The notes beneath the pieces are model-generated. The model did no database searches. It was not told the origin of the DNA and saw only the letters and a program-made list of their open reading frames with translations. Shown here piece by piece: positions 1 through 6,418 of a stretch of DNA of 17,614 bases (its first letter is position 1; the number at the start of each line of letters is the position of its first letter). Position numbers and translations under genes: made by a program. The stretch is from Promethearchaeota archaeon (GTDB lineage: Archaea > Asgardarchaeota > Lokiarchaeia > Sigynarchaeales > SOKP01). The DNA lies in assembly GCA_030620005.1 (NCBI GenBank), contig JAUXAJ010000077.1, forward strand, positions 1 to 17,614, in the 5' to 3' direction.

Positions 1-258
1 TGCAGCATGAAGAAAAATTTGGTCGGTGTCAGCCCAACTCCATAAGCCTATAATGTGTCCAATAAATTCAACGGATAAAGCCAGTAAATAAAATAAAATC
101 CATATCCCTAAAACATGGAGGAATTTTGGTTCAGGTACGATGAATGCTTTTTCTTTTCCTGTTTTCTTCGCATAAAAATAACCTGTAACTGCGACACCGA
201 AAATAGAAAGAGCAGCAAAGGTAAAATATATGATATAAGAAAAATCAAATTCACGCAT
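1..258 (-). CDS. N-terminal part of a membrane protein, cut by the window edge
   Basis: This is an open frame of 86 codons from an ATG at 258 that runs off the left end without a stop. The start is preceded on the minus strand by AAAGGAG around 269-275, about 13 bases away, which is longer than usual spacing. Two hydrophobic segments are visible, at residues about 8-28 and 46-68. A basic linker (AKKTGKEK) lies between them, and a Trp/aromatic-rich stretch ends the visible part. I do not recognise the family. The two helices and the lack of a cleavable signal pattern suggest a polytopic membrane protein. The gene reads away from the hicBA pair, and about 118 bases separate it from the end of hicA, so it may be transcribed separately. 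Confidence 0.7.
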   Translation of the reverse strand, partial: MREFDFSYIIYFTFAALSIFGVAVTGYFYAKKTGKEKAFIVPEPKFLHVLGIWILFYLLALSVEFIGHIIGLWSWADTDQIFLHAA

Positions 259-376
259 GTATTCAAATATTCTCCTTTATTTATATCCTTTTAGAAAGGG
301 TTAAGTACTCGGCTTCTGATTATTATATTTGCAATTTTAATGTGGAATTGCTGGCAGAGTTTTTTTTGAATAAGTT

Positions 377-601
377 TTAAAGAAGTGAAAGGAAATCCTC
401 ACGAGACATTCCGATATCATTCAATATTTTTAATAATAAACCTCTTCCTATTTTTTCACCCTTGTGAAAAGGAACTACTGTAGTTCTACCTTTTGGATCC
501 CTAAAAATCTTATGAGAACCTTTTTGTCTTATTTCTTCGAACCTTTGTTCTTTAAGGATTTTAATTAACTTTTTTGGAGAGATAGGATTAAGTTTCTTCA
601 A
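377..601 (-). CDS. hicA: HicA-type mRNA interferase toxin
   Basis: The product is a 74-residue basic protein matching HicA in length and pattern. It has an N-terminal helix (residues about 8-20), then KGSHKIF with the conserved His at residue 30, then a beta strand (TTVVPFH) and a C-terminal helix ending in a short tail. HicA toxins have a double-stranded-RNA-binding-like fold and cut mRNA using this His, arresting translation until neutralised by HicB. Its start overlaps the end of the hicB frame by 14 bases, indicating translational coupling, with antitoxin made first. No frameshift or missing key residue is visible, so it is probably an intact toxin. Confidence 0.9.
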   Translation of the reverse strand: MKKLNPISPKKLIKILKEQRFEEIRQKGSHKIFRDPKGRTTVVPFHKGEKIGRGLLLKILNDIGMSREDFLSLL

Positions 602-815
602 AACTTATCTCCACCTTTTGAATTCCTATAAATTTATTAGGTTTTTCAAGCCTTTCTTTATCAACTTCAATGTATAATTCAATTGCTTCTATTATACGAT
701 TTTGCAGTATATCTAATGATCTAGCTTGCGTATGACACCCTGGTAATTCAGGAACACAACCAATATAATATCCATCTTCATCTTGTTCTATTACAATATT
801 AAATTCCCTTTTCAT
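588..815 (-). CDS. hicB: HicB-type antitoxin, short form
   Basis: The product is a 75-residue acidic protein. It shows the HicB partial RNase H-like signature: an N-terminal strand (FNIVIEQDEDGYYIG), the VPELPGCHTQA turn at about residues 21-31, and a following amphipathic helix (IIEAIELYIE). Family members bind and block HicA. This copy ends soon after the core domain and has no separate C-terminal ribbon-helix-helix or HTH domain, so it may not autoregulate by DNA binding. It precedes hicA on the minus strand and overlaps it. A weak purine stretch is the only possible ribosome binding site. An AT-rich region at about 900-920 could hold the promoter. Confidence 0.9.
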   Translation of the reverse strand: MKREFNIVIEQDEDGYYIGCVPELPGCHTQARSLDILQNRIIEAIELYIEVDKERLEKPNKFIGIQKVEISFEET

Positions 816-997
816 GATAATTCCACTTCTTAGATTTGAATATTTAGATTCATTTTTATCTAATATTCTTATATTAATATGCTTTATTATTTTTTACGAG
901 TTATAGATTTAAATATAAATTTAATCTAAAACTATATGAATTCTATTTAGAAATAATCAGACACAATTAAATAACGGGAATTATTCATATTTTAATT

Positions 998-1090
998 TTA
1001 ATTCGATAGTTTTTCTTTGAATAATCTGCCACCTGAATATCTTAATTTAAGCCTAACTTTTAATAATTTTAGATGAACGCTCAAATGGTT
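998..1090 (-). pseudogene. C-terminal remnant of a ribbon-helix-helix regulator paralogue
   Basis: Read on the minus strand, this stretch encodes LLKV-LKLRYSGGRLFKEKLS followed by TAA at 1000-998. That is almost the same as the C-terminus of the intact regulator at 2540-2989. The plus-strand DNA at 1002-1060 and 2545-2605 is also visibly similar over about 60 bases. Similarity fades above about 1075 and no start or N-terminal domain remains. It is therefore a leftover of a second copy. It lies just upstream of hicB on the same strand, inside an otherwise empty 375-base gap (816-1190). Confidence 0.75.
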
Positions 1091-1132
1091 TTATAAAGAG
1101 AGGAGAGAATATATTTATTTAACCTTCCTTAC

Positions 1133-1140
1133 TTTATATA
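1133..1140 (+). promoter_or_regulatory. Archaeal TATA box for the hydroxyacyl-CoA dehydrogenase gene
   Basis: TTTATATA ends 50 bases before the ATG at 1191. This would place transcription start about 25 bases downstream and leave a short leader containing the GAGGG ribosome binding site. It is a match to the archaeal TATA consensus, not experimentally shown. Confidence 0.55.
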
Positions 1141-1190
1141 TCCAAATTTTATAAATTTGTAAATTTTTTAAAAATAGAGGGTAGTAAAAT

Positions 1191-2012
1191 ATGTCGAATG
1201 AAATAAAGACTATAAGTGTAATTGGAATAGGATTCATGGGAAAACTGATTGCAGGTCGTACTGCGGCATATGATTATAACGTGTGTATTCATGACATAAA
1301 TCCAGAGGGGCTTGATAAATTAGCGAGGTCATTGACCAAAAAAAAGAAAAGAAGAAAAATATTTGGAGAGGTAACATCTCACAATAGCATTTCAGAAACA
1401 GTGGCTAATGCCGATTTAATCATAGAAGCAGTACCAGAAAAATTAGAATTAAAAAAGGAAATTTTTTCTGAAATTGACAAGGCAGCTCCGCCTCACGCGA
1501 TAATTGCCACAAATAGTTCTTCTATCCCGGTCTCAAGAATAGAGGGGGCTGTTCAACGTAAAGATAAAGTATTAAATATCCATTTCTATATACCGCAAAT
1601 AATACCCATGGCAGATATCATGCGGAAGTCAAAAACGAGTGAAAACACGTTCGAAAAAGGTAAGAAATGGATTGAAAGCTTAGAACTTACTCCATTAGTG
1701 GTAAAAAAAGAATGCTTAGGATTTGTATTTAATAGAATATGGCGAGCTGTGAAAAAAGAGTGTTTAGAGATTTGGGCAGGAGGATATGCTGATATTGAAA
1801 CGGTTGATACTGCATGGAAAATTTTTACAGATATGGGATTAGGGCCCTTTAATGGAATGGATACTGTAGGTCTAGATGTGGTTTATGATATTGAAATGTC
1901 GTATTACAATGAAAGTGGAGATCCCAAGGATAAACCACCACAAGCACTCAAGGATAAAATTGATAGGGGAGAATTAGGTCGTAAGACTTCAAAAGGATTT
2001 TATACTTATTAA
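1191..2012 (+). CDS. 3-hydroxyacyl-CoA dehydrogenase family protein
   Basis: The 273 residues are close to the roughly 280 usual for stand-alone 3-hydroxybutyryl-CoA dehydrogenases. An N-terminal Rossmann fold carries GIGFMG at 12-17 and an acidic residue (Asp35) suited to NAD. The NSSS serine region, His131 and Asn181 (GFVFNR) match the catalytic set. The C-terminal domain keeps the GPFNGMDTVGLD and GRKTSKGFYTY signatures. Family enzymes oxidise 3-hydroxyacyl-CoA to 3-ketoacyl-CoA with NAD in beta-oxidation or run it backwards. Oddly, the usual HFxNP reads HFYIP, and the Glu that normally partners the catalytic His appears as Asp142, with one residue missing between them. The substrate could therefore differ from the classic one. 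The ATG is preceded by GAGGG. It is transcribed alone. Confidence 0.85.
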   Translation: MSNEIKTISVIGIGFMGKLIAGRTAAYDYNVCIHDINPEGLDKLARSLTKKKKRRKIFGEVTSHNSISETVANADLIIEAVPEKLELKKEIFSEIDKAAPPHAIIATNSSSIPVSRIEGAVQRKDKVLNIHFYIPQIIPMADIMRKSKTSENTFEKGKKWIESLELTPLVVKKECLGFVFNRIWRAVKKECLEIWAGGYADIETVDTAWKIFTDMGLGPFNGMDTVGLDVVYDIEMSYYNESGDPKDKPPQALKDKIDRGELGRKTSKGFYTY

Positions 2013-2015
2013 AAA

Positions 2016-2056
2016 TTCAAATTTTTTAAAAAAATTTGAAAAAAACTTTTTTTTTT
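2016..2056 (+). terminator. Hairpin plus T-run behind the dehydrogenase gene
   Basis: A perfect 12-bp AT-rich inverted repeat (2016-2027 with 2029-2040, one-base loop) is followed by ten Ts at 2047-2056. It begins four bases after the stop codon. T-runs alone terminate archaeal transcription; the hairpin makes this an unusually bacterial-looking terminator. Confidence 0.65.
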
Positions 2057-2067
2057 AAAATATGCTA

Positions 2068-2230
2068 TTATTCTAAGGCTTTTAAAAATAATTCTACTAA
2101 ATCTACCATTTTTAAATCTGATTTAAGAATTTCTATAGCATCAGATAAAAATTTAATCATAATTAGTTTATTTATTTAGGAAAAGATGTCTTCTTTAGCA
2201 ATAGTGATGGTTTCATCCAAAAGAATTAAT
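2068..2230 (-). pseudogene. Probable decayed C-terminal continuation of the small gene at 2231-2482
   Basis: Beyond the stop of the 83-codon frame, another minus-strand frame is open: LNRIKLILLDETITIAKED, then a TAA at 2178-2176. In the same frame it continues through an ATG at 2160 (MIKFLSDAIEILKSDLK and onward) to TAA at 2070-2068. The composition is protein-like, with alternating hydrophobic and charged residues. One frameshift plus one nonsense codon would join everything into a protein of about 140 residues. The alternative is a separate 30-residue ORF (2068-2160) or chance. Confidence 0.4.
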
Positions 2231-2482
2231 TTAATTCGATTTAAACAGAACATTTAAAAATTCTTGCCTTAAAATTGTTTTAAATCTTGGATCCTTATTA
2301 CTAAATAAGATTTTTTCCTTTCCATTATAAATGTCATCTAGAAATTCTCCTTTTAAAAACTTAGAAAATGGAATGATAACATTTGAGAGACCTAAGAACA
2401 TTCCCCTGGATATGTTTCCGCTATTGATTCTGTATTTCTCGAATTTACTCTTATATGTCTTTTCTAATTCTTTAGTGCTCAT
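2231..2482 (-). CDS. Small hypothetical protein, possibly truncated
   Basis: This is an 83-codon frame starting with ATG at 2482, 57 bases downstream of the regulator at 2540-2989 and on the same strand, so probably co-transcribed. The protein is charged at the start (MSTKELEKTYKSKFEKY) and has a mildly hydrophobic middle (SRGMFLGLSNVIIPFSKFL). It then has a charged helix and ends abruptly in VLFKSN. I do not recognise a family. Protein-like sequence continues in a different frame after the stop, so the frame may be a truncated version of a longer gene. A partner role to the upstream regulator, toxin-antitoxin style, is possible only by position. Confidence 0.45.
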   Translation of the reverse strand: MSTKELEKTYKSKFEKYRINSGNISRGMFLGLSNVIIPFSKFLKGEFLDDIYNGKEKILFSNKDPRFKTILRQEFLNVLFKSN

Positions 2483-2539
2483 TTCTTTTTTCCTTTTTTG
2501 TATATTTTTTAAAGATTTATTCTTATACGATAAAGTAGT

Positions 2540-2989
2540 TCATTTCGATAGTTTCTCTTTGAATAATCTGCCACCTGAATATCTTAATTTTAGCCCAACT
2601 TTTAATAGTTCTTTTCTATGCCTAAAAACAATCCTTCTTAGAGTAATTTCATCTATAGATAGGTCTTTTGCTAATTCTTCTGGTGTAGTATCTTGAATTG
2701 TTTCAAAATATTCTGGTAATTGTTCTATTATATTTATTTCTAAAGGATCTAATTCCTTTTTAGCTGGAATTCCTTTTAGTTCCGCAAGAGCCTGTCTCCT
2801 TATTCCAGCAAGATCAATTTCCCATGTTTTCATGATCCTTTCAGCGTTTTTATTTATCCATTCCTTTATCATCTGATAAATAACAGAAGATTTAGAGTTC
2901 GCTATAACACCTTCTAAAGCCTCAATAATTCTAAAATCTATTTCATCTAAATTGACAGTTATTCTTTTTTTGTCGGTTGTAGATGTCAT
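2540..2989 (-). CDS. Ribbon-helix-helix / HTH transcriptional regulator
   Basis: The product has 149 residues. Residues about 7-50 begin with a strand of the RHH type (KRITVNLDEIDFRIIEALE), followed by two helices (SKSSVIYQMIKEWINKN). This is the fold used by many archaeal repressors and antitoxins to read the major groove as a dimer. Residues about 100-135 (TPEELAKDLSIDEITLRRIVF) resemble a helix-turn-helix. A basic tail, LKLRYSGGRLFKEKLSK, follows. A fragment of a second copy lies at 998-1090. It is divergent from the cyclin-like gene at 3185. The 195-base gap between them holds a palindrome that could be this protein's operator. The role is a DNA-binding regulator; its targets are unknown. 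Confidence 0.75.
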   Translation of the reverse strand: MTSTTDKKRITVNLDEIDFRIIEALEGVIANSKSSVIYQMIKEWINKNAERIMKTWEIDLAGIRRQALAELKGIPAKKELDPLEINIIEQLPEYFETIQDTTPEELAKDLSIDEITLRRIVFRHRKELLKVGLKLRYSGGRLFKEKLSK

Positions 2990-3036
2990 TAAGGGCGAGT
3001 TTTGGTTATACTTTGAAAAATCAATTTTCTATACAT

Positions 3037-3047
3037 TTATATAAAAA
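3037..3047 (-). promoter_or_regulatory. Archaeal TATA box for the RHH regulator
   Basis: On the minus strand this reads TTTTATATAAA and lies about 48 bases above the ATG at 2989, giving a leader of roughly 20-25 bases. It is a consensus match only. Confidence 0.55.
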
Positions 3048-3083
3048 AAATGAATATTTAAATGTTGCGGAAAATGAAGCGTT

Positions 3084-3102
3084 GTGATGCATAATGCATC
3101 AC
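3084..3102. promoter_or_regulatory. Perfect 19-nt palindrome, candidate operator
   Basis: GTGATGCAT and ATGCATCAC face each other around a single central A. The site lies four bases upstream of the plus-strand TATA box at 3107, where archaeal TFB contacts the BRE. It also lies about 37 bases above the minus-strand TATA box. A dimeric regulator here could control both divergent genes. The RHH protein next door is the obvious candidate, by position only. Confidence 0.6.
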
Positions 3103-3106
3103 TATC

Positions 3107-3115
3107 TTTATATAT
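3107..3115 (+). promoter_or_regulatory. Archaeal TATA box for the cyclin-like gene
   Basis: TTTATATAT lies 70 bases before the ATG at 3185, giving a leader of about 45 bases. The leader contains the strong AAGGTGAT ribosome binding site at 3168-3175. It follows the 3084-3102 palindrome directly. Confidence 0.6.
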
Positions 3116-3184
3116 GAAGATATCCTACTAGTATTATCTAGAAAACACGTTAAAAAATTTTCAAGATAAGGTGATTTGTAAAGA

Positions 3185-3832
3185 ATGATGGAATTATTTA
3201 CCCCAAATCAAGAATTGTTGAGCACGAAAGCACGTATAACAATTGATTTAATTAAGGATGGTGAGGAATTCTTGGAACAATTTGATATAAATCGCGAATT
3301 TTTATTAAGAACCGTTTCAATCGTTTACAGGTTTCTAAGAGCAAGCGGTAAAATACCTCATAACACTTTCAAATTTTTTATTGCTGCCTATTACATCGTT
3401 TCAAGGCACTATTCGGCATTTCCAGAACATCAATCGAAAAAGGAATTCTGCAAGCAATTTGGAATGGTTCCAAGTTCGTTAGATTACTGCGTGGAAAAGA
3501 TTGTAGGAATATTGGGCTTCAAAAAAATGTTAGACGATAAAAATTTTCCTTATTTCTTTAACCCTAAATACGATGTAGGATATAGCCATATTAAAAGCGT
3601 TACTAAGAAAATAGTTAGATCCGCTCTGATGGAATTCTATTTAAAAAATCAACCAATCAATCCGCTGATTCTGAGCGAAGAATTGGCTTCGAAAATTATT
3701 TTAAGGAACAAAAGTTTTCCTAACGGGCTTTTTCGGCAGTTCTACGAGATAATTTTTGAGATTATTGAAAAAGAGCTTAATAATTACGACAATTACAAAA
3801 AATTACAGGAAAAGACCCTTATTCATTTCTAA
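3185..3832 (+). CDS. Cyclin/TFB-like helical protein, uncharacterised
   Basis: The 215 residues are predicted to be almost all helical. Residues about 45-115 run through AAYYIVSRHYSAFP, then KKEFCKQFGMVPSSLDYCVEK. This resembles a cyclin repeat of archaeal TFB (helix, 'AAxYIAxR', short loop, HTH-like pair), but is too divergent to assert. There is no N-terminal zinc ribbon, so it is not a complete TFB. The second half (KSVTKKIVRSALMEFYLKN onward) could be a second helical repeat. ATG 3185 and ATG 3188 are both possible starts; AAGGTGAT nine bases upstream supports 3185. If the resemblance is real it would act in transcription or as a scaffold. Otherwise it is a hypothetical protein. It is divergent from the RHH regulator. 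Confidence 0.7.
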   Translation: MMELFTPNQELLSTKARITIDLIKDGEEFLEQFDINREFLLRTVSIVYRFLRASGKIPHNTFKFFIAAYYIVSRHYSAFPEHQSKKEFCKQFGMVPSSLDYCVEKIVGILGFKKMLDDKNFPYFFNPKYDVGYSHIKSVTKKIVRSALMEFYLKNQPINPLILSEELASKIILRNKSFPNGLFRQFYEIIFEIIEKELNNYDNYKKLQEKTLIHF

Positions 3833-3983
3833 CTTCTTTTTAATTTTATTTTTATTATTAAATCCTTCCTTTTCTGCGATTAAGATTTCATTTTTCCGCC
3901 GCATAATTCTTGGGAAAAACACTGAAAATGTCGACACTTTTCCGTGTGAGCTCTCAAAAAATTTATAATTAAGATGAACCTTG

Positions 3984-4060
3984 ACCATCAGCGACTTGTG
4001 GATAAGTTGATGCTGATGGTGGGAAAGAAAGATGGGAAAGCTCTCCCCTCCAACCACAAG
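3984..4060. other. Structured intergenic element with loop-to-downstream complementarity
   Basis: ACCATCAGC (3984-3992) pairs perfectly with GCTGATGGT (4012-4020). Inside the loop, CTTGTGG (3995-4001) is the exact complement of CCACAAG (4054-4060), which abuts the next gene's TATA box. GGGA and TCCC around 4034-4047 can form a further small hairpin. The element fills most of the gap at 3833-4131. It could be the end of a non-coding RNA, a relic of a mobile element, or a regulatory DNA structure. Confidence 0.4.
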
Positions 4061-4061
4061 A

Positions 4062-4070
4062 TTTATATAT
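4062..4070 (+). promoter_or_regulatory. Archaeal TATA box for the alpha/beta hydrolase
   Basis: TTTATATAT lies 62 bases before the ATG at 4132. The expected transcript would begin around 4095 and include the GTGAT ribosome binding site at 4122-4126. Confidence 0.6.
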
Positions 4071-4131
4071 TTCAGTCGCAAATTGTTTATTAATAACAAT
4101 AAAAACAAAATAATAAAATGAGTGATAATTG

Positions 4132-5145
4132 ATGTCAATTCTCAGAATGTTTTACTCCAAAACTCCAAAAATCAAGAACGCCGATGGTAAAGTCCCCCCT
4201 AACAGCATTGCATCTTTAGAAAAGGTTAAAATAAAAGGCATTGATCAATGCCTGCTCATTCGAGGTCACGACGTGAATAACCCTTTACTTCTTTTCTTGC
4301 ACGGAGGTCCGGGGAGCCCCGAGATGGGATTAGCATATTTATCTCAAAGGCGCGCCGAAGAATATTTTACAATCGTTCATTGGGATCAGAGAGGTGCCGG
4401 AAAATCTTTTTCAAAAAAAATTCCAGCAGAAACATTGAACGTTGAGCAATTCATCTCGGATACACACGAGTTAGTCCAACTATTAAAAAGTCGCTTTAAC
4501 AAAGAAAAAATTTACCTTCTAGGACATTCCTGGGGAAGCGTTTTAGGAACATTAGTTGTTCAACGATACCCGGACCTTTTTCACGCGTATATTGGCATGG
4601 GCCAGGTTGTAAACATGATAGAAAACGAAAACATTTCTTACAAGTATACACTTGATGCCGCCAAGAAGGCGGGAAACAATAAAGTAGTTAATAAATTGGA
4701 GACGCTCGACCCTCCATACATCGATGATATAAAGGCTCTAAGATTCCAGAGGAAGTGGCTCGCAAGATATGGTGGTGCCTTGCATGACGAGAAAAGCATG
4801 ATGGTAATGATAAAAAAAGGATTTTTATCTCCCGAATATTCCTTGCGGGACTTGCCAAGATTCATTAAAGGTTCGCTTAGAACTGCAAAAGCCATGTGGG
4901 AAGAACTTGCGGATATTAATTTTATCGAACAAGTTCCTGAATTAAAAGTACCCGTGTATTTTTTCGAAGGGCGATACGATTACCAAGTCCCATTTGAATT
5001 AGCAGAAAAATTTTACGAAAAACTAAAAGCGCCAAAAAAGAAGTTAATATGGTTTGAAAAATCAGGTCATTGCCCAAATTTTGAAGAACCCGAAAAGTTT
5101 CAGGATGCGTTAATTTCAGTGAATCAAGAAATTAAAGGGAAATAA
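4132..5145 (+). CDS. Alpha/beta hydrolase, proline iminopeptidase-like (peptidase family S33)
   Basis: The protein has 337 residues from ATG 4132; an in-frame TTG at 4129 is less likely. The HGGPG oxyanion-hole motif is at 57-61 and DQRGAGKS follows, both typical of prolyl iminopeptidases. The nucleophile elbow is GHSWG with Ser133. Asp283 (GRYDYQVP) and His313 (SGHCPNFEEP) complete the catalytic triad. A lid-like helical insertion lies between about 155 and 250. There is no signal peptide, so it should be cytosolic. Family members remove N-terminal proline from peptides, though related enzymes hydrolyse amides or esters, so the exact substrate is uncertain. It has its own TATA box, and a T-run 65 bases after the stop isolates it from the next gene. 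Confidence 0.9.
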   Translation: MSILRMFYSKTPKIKNADGKVPPNSIASLEKVKIKGIDQCLLIRGHDVNNPLLLFLHGGPGSPEMGLAYLSQRRAEEYFTIVHWDQRGAGKSFSKKIPAETLNVEQFISDTHELVQLLKSRFNKEKIYLLGHSWGSVLGTLVVQRYPDLFHAYIGMGQVVNMIENENISYKYTLDAAKKAGNNKVVNKLETLDPPYIDDIKALRFQRKWLARYGGALHDEKSMMVMIKKGFLSPEYSLRDLPRFIKGSLRTAKAMWEELADINFIEQVPELKVPVYFFEGRYDYQVPFELAEKFYEKLKAPKKKLIWFEKSGHCPNFEEPEKFQDALISVNQEIKGK

Positions 5146-5210
5146 TTTAATCTTTAGAACTTAGTCACTAAAAATTCAAAAACGCTATAAAGTTTAAAAC
5201 AAAGATTATC

Positions 5211-5226
5211 TTTTTTTTTATATAAA
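5211..5226 (+). promoter_or_regulatory. T-run terminator overlapping the next gene's TATA box
   Basis: Nine Ts at 5211-5219 can end the hydrolase transcript. They run straight into TTTATATAAA (about 5218-5226 with the last T), 42 bases above the GTPase start. The two signals are compressed into about 16 bases. Confidence 0.5.
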
Positions 5227-5267
5227 AATATAAATTTTCTATAAAGAAATTAAAAGGTGTAACAAAT

Positions 5268-6194
5268 TTGAAACCAGAAAAACCAGAAGCTCATAAGATA
5301 CTCTTTACTGGACTAGATGATGCTGGTAAGACGTGTATAACTTCAGCTCTTAAAAGAGAATTCTCACAAATTTCCAGGATTGAACCAACTAAACATGCTA
5401 AAAGAGAAGTTTTTAAATTATTAGGTAAAGAAATAGTTACATGGGACCTAGGAGGACAAGAAGTTTATCGCATGGAATATTTGGAATCGCCTAGTAAAAT
5501 TTTTCGTGGAACGGGAGTTGTGATATATGTCATTGATATACAAAATGTTCCACGAATTCCTGAATCGTTGAAATATTTAAATGAAGTCATTGCAACGCTT
5601 AAAGAATTAAATATTGAGCCGTCAATCAATATCTTCTTTCATAAATATGATCCTTTTGACTCTGTAAGTAGTCAAAATGAAGCCGACAGTCTAACTGACG
5701 ATGTAAAAAAAAAAATAGGAAATTTGGTAGATCATGAAAAAATGTTTTTTTTTAACACATCTATTTTTAATCTTTACTCAATCATGAGCGCCATGTCCGA
5801 AATTTTAAAAGATTTGTCTCCAAAAATGGAGATGATCCAAGAAACAGTTGATGATTTTGTAAAAGTAATAAAATGTGATGGTTTAATGATTATTGATGAT
5901 AATTCTATAATTATAAGTCATTATGCCAACAGCGATGAGACGCTATTATTAATAGAACGAATAGTGGAATATTTTTTACTATTAAATGACCGCTTTTTAA
6001 AAAGACAAGAAAAAGACCAAATCATGGCTTATAAATTAGGGAAACATGTTCTATTCAAACAGTTAGCACTAAATGAAAAAATTCATTATGTGCTAATAGT
6101 TCTAGGACAAGATACTGACCCATTTCATCTGTGGAATGTTGAAAAAGATTTTATTGCTTTTATTAGCGATTTAAACGAAATAATCAATTATTAA
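5268..6194 (+). CDS. Rag/Gtr-like small GTPase with C-terminal roadblock-like domain
   Basis: The protein has 308 residues from a TTG start, supported by AAAGGTG nine bases upstream. G-motifs are all present: G1 GLDDAGKT (15-22), switch Thr41, and G3 WDLGGQ (59-64). G4 is HKYD (125-128) instead of NKxD, and G5 is TSI (164-166). The HKxD and TSI forms are characteristic of eukaryotic Rag/Gtr GTPases, and DxGGQ is shared with Arf-like proteins. From about residue 190 the sequence (FVKVIKCDGLMIIDDNSIIISHY) resembles the Rag C-terminal roadblock domain used for dimerisation. No lipidation Cys or membrane helix is seen. In eukaryotes Rag proteins recruit signalling complexes to membranes. In Asgard archaea the function is unknown. 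It is monocistronic, with its own TATA box and T-run terminator. Confidence 0.9.
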   Translation: MKPEKPEAHKILFTGLDDAGKTCITSALKREFSQISRIEPTKHAKREVFKLLGKEIVTWDLGGQEVYRMEYLESPSKIFRGTGVVIYVIDIQNVPRIPESLKYLNEVIATLKELNIEPSINIFFHKYDPFDSVSSQNEADSLTDDVKKKIGNLVDHEKMFFFNTSIFNLYSIMSAMSEILKDLSPKMEMIQETVDDFVKVIKCDGLMIIDDNSIIISHYANSDETLLLIERIVEYFLLLNDRFLKRQEKDQIMAYKLGKHVLFKQLALNEKIHYVLIVLGQDTDPFHLWNVEKDFIAFISDLNEIINY

Positions 6195-6199
6195 CGAAA

Positions 6200-6224
6200 T
6201 TTTTTTCTAAATTAGTTTTTTTTT
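6200..6224 (+). terminator. T-run terminator behind the GTPase
   Basis: Seven Ts (6200-6206) and nine Ts (6216-6224) follow within 30 bases of the GTPase stop. An imperfect hairpin (AATCTCT at 6231-6237 with AGAGATT at 6254-6260) lies just beyond. T-rich tracts are the normal archaeal termination signal. Confidence 0.55.
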
Positions 6225-6418
6225 AAGTAGAATCTCTAAATTCTTAGGATTCAAGAGATTTACAAATAGATTTATTGAAAGAATTTTCAGCACATCACAT
6301 TTCTTTCACGATATATCTTAAGGTTAAAGAATTCAAGCAGGGAATAGATGTAGGTACATCATTTCAAATTTTTCAAAAGTGTAAAAATTTATTAATTTAT
6401 TAATCTTAATTTTGAATT

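Noticed and set aside
2331..2696. 121-codon plus-strand frame
   Set aside because: It lies antisense across the RHH regulator and the small gene downstream. Its hydrophobic, Phe/Ser/Leu-rich composition is what reverse-strand reading of AT-rich coding DNA produces.
3756..3968. 70-codon plus-strand frame overlapping the end of the cyclin-like gene
   Set aside because: It starts inside the upstream gene in another frame and is Phe/Leu-rich, with no ribosome binding site.
3974..4020. C/D-box sRNA in the hairpin element
   Set aside because: There is a GATGA-like C box and a CTGA, but the internal C'/D' spacing is wrong and CTGA lies within the stem.
3803..4138. 111-codon minus-strand frame
   Set aside because: It overlaps the 3' end of the cyclin-like gene and runs through the hairpin element and the hydrolase TATA box. 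The composition is low-complexity and no start signals are seen.
6275..6403. 42-codon frame from TTG in the gap after the GTPase
   Set aside because: The translation is mildly protein-like, but it is short, has no start signal, sits behind a terminator, and resembles nothing else in the window.
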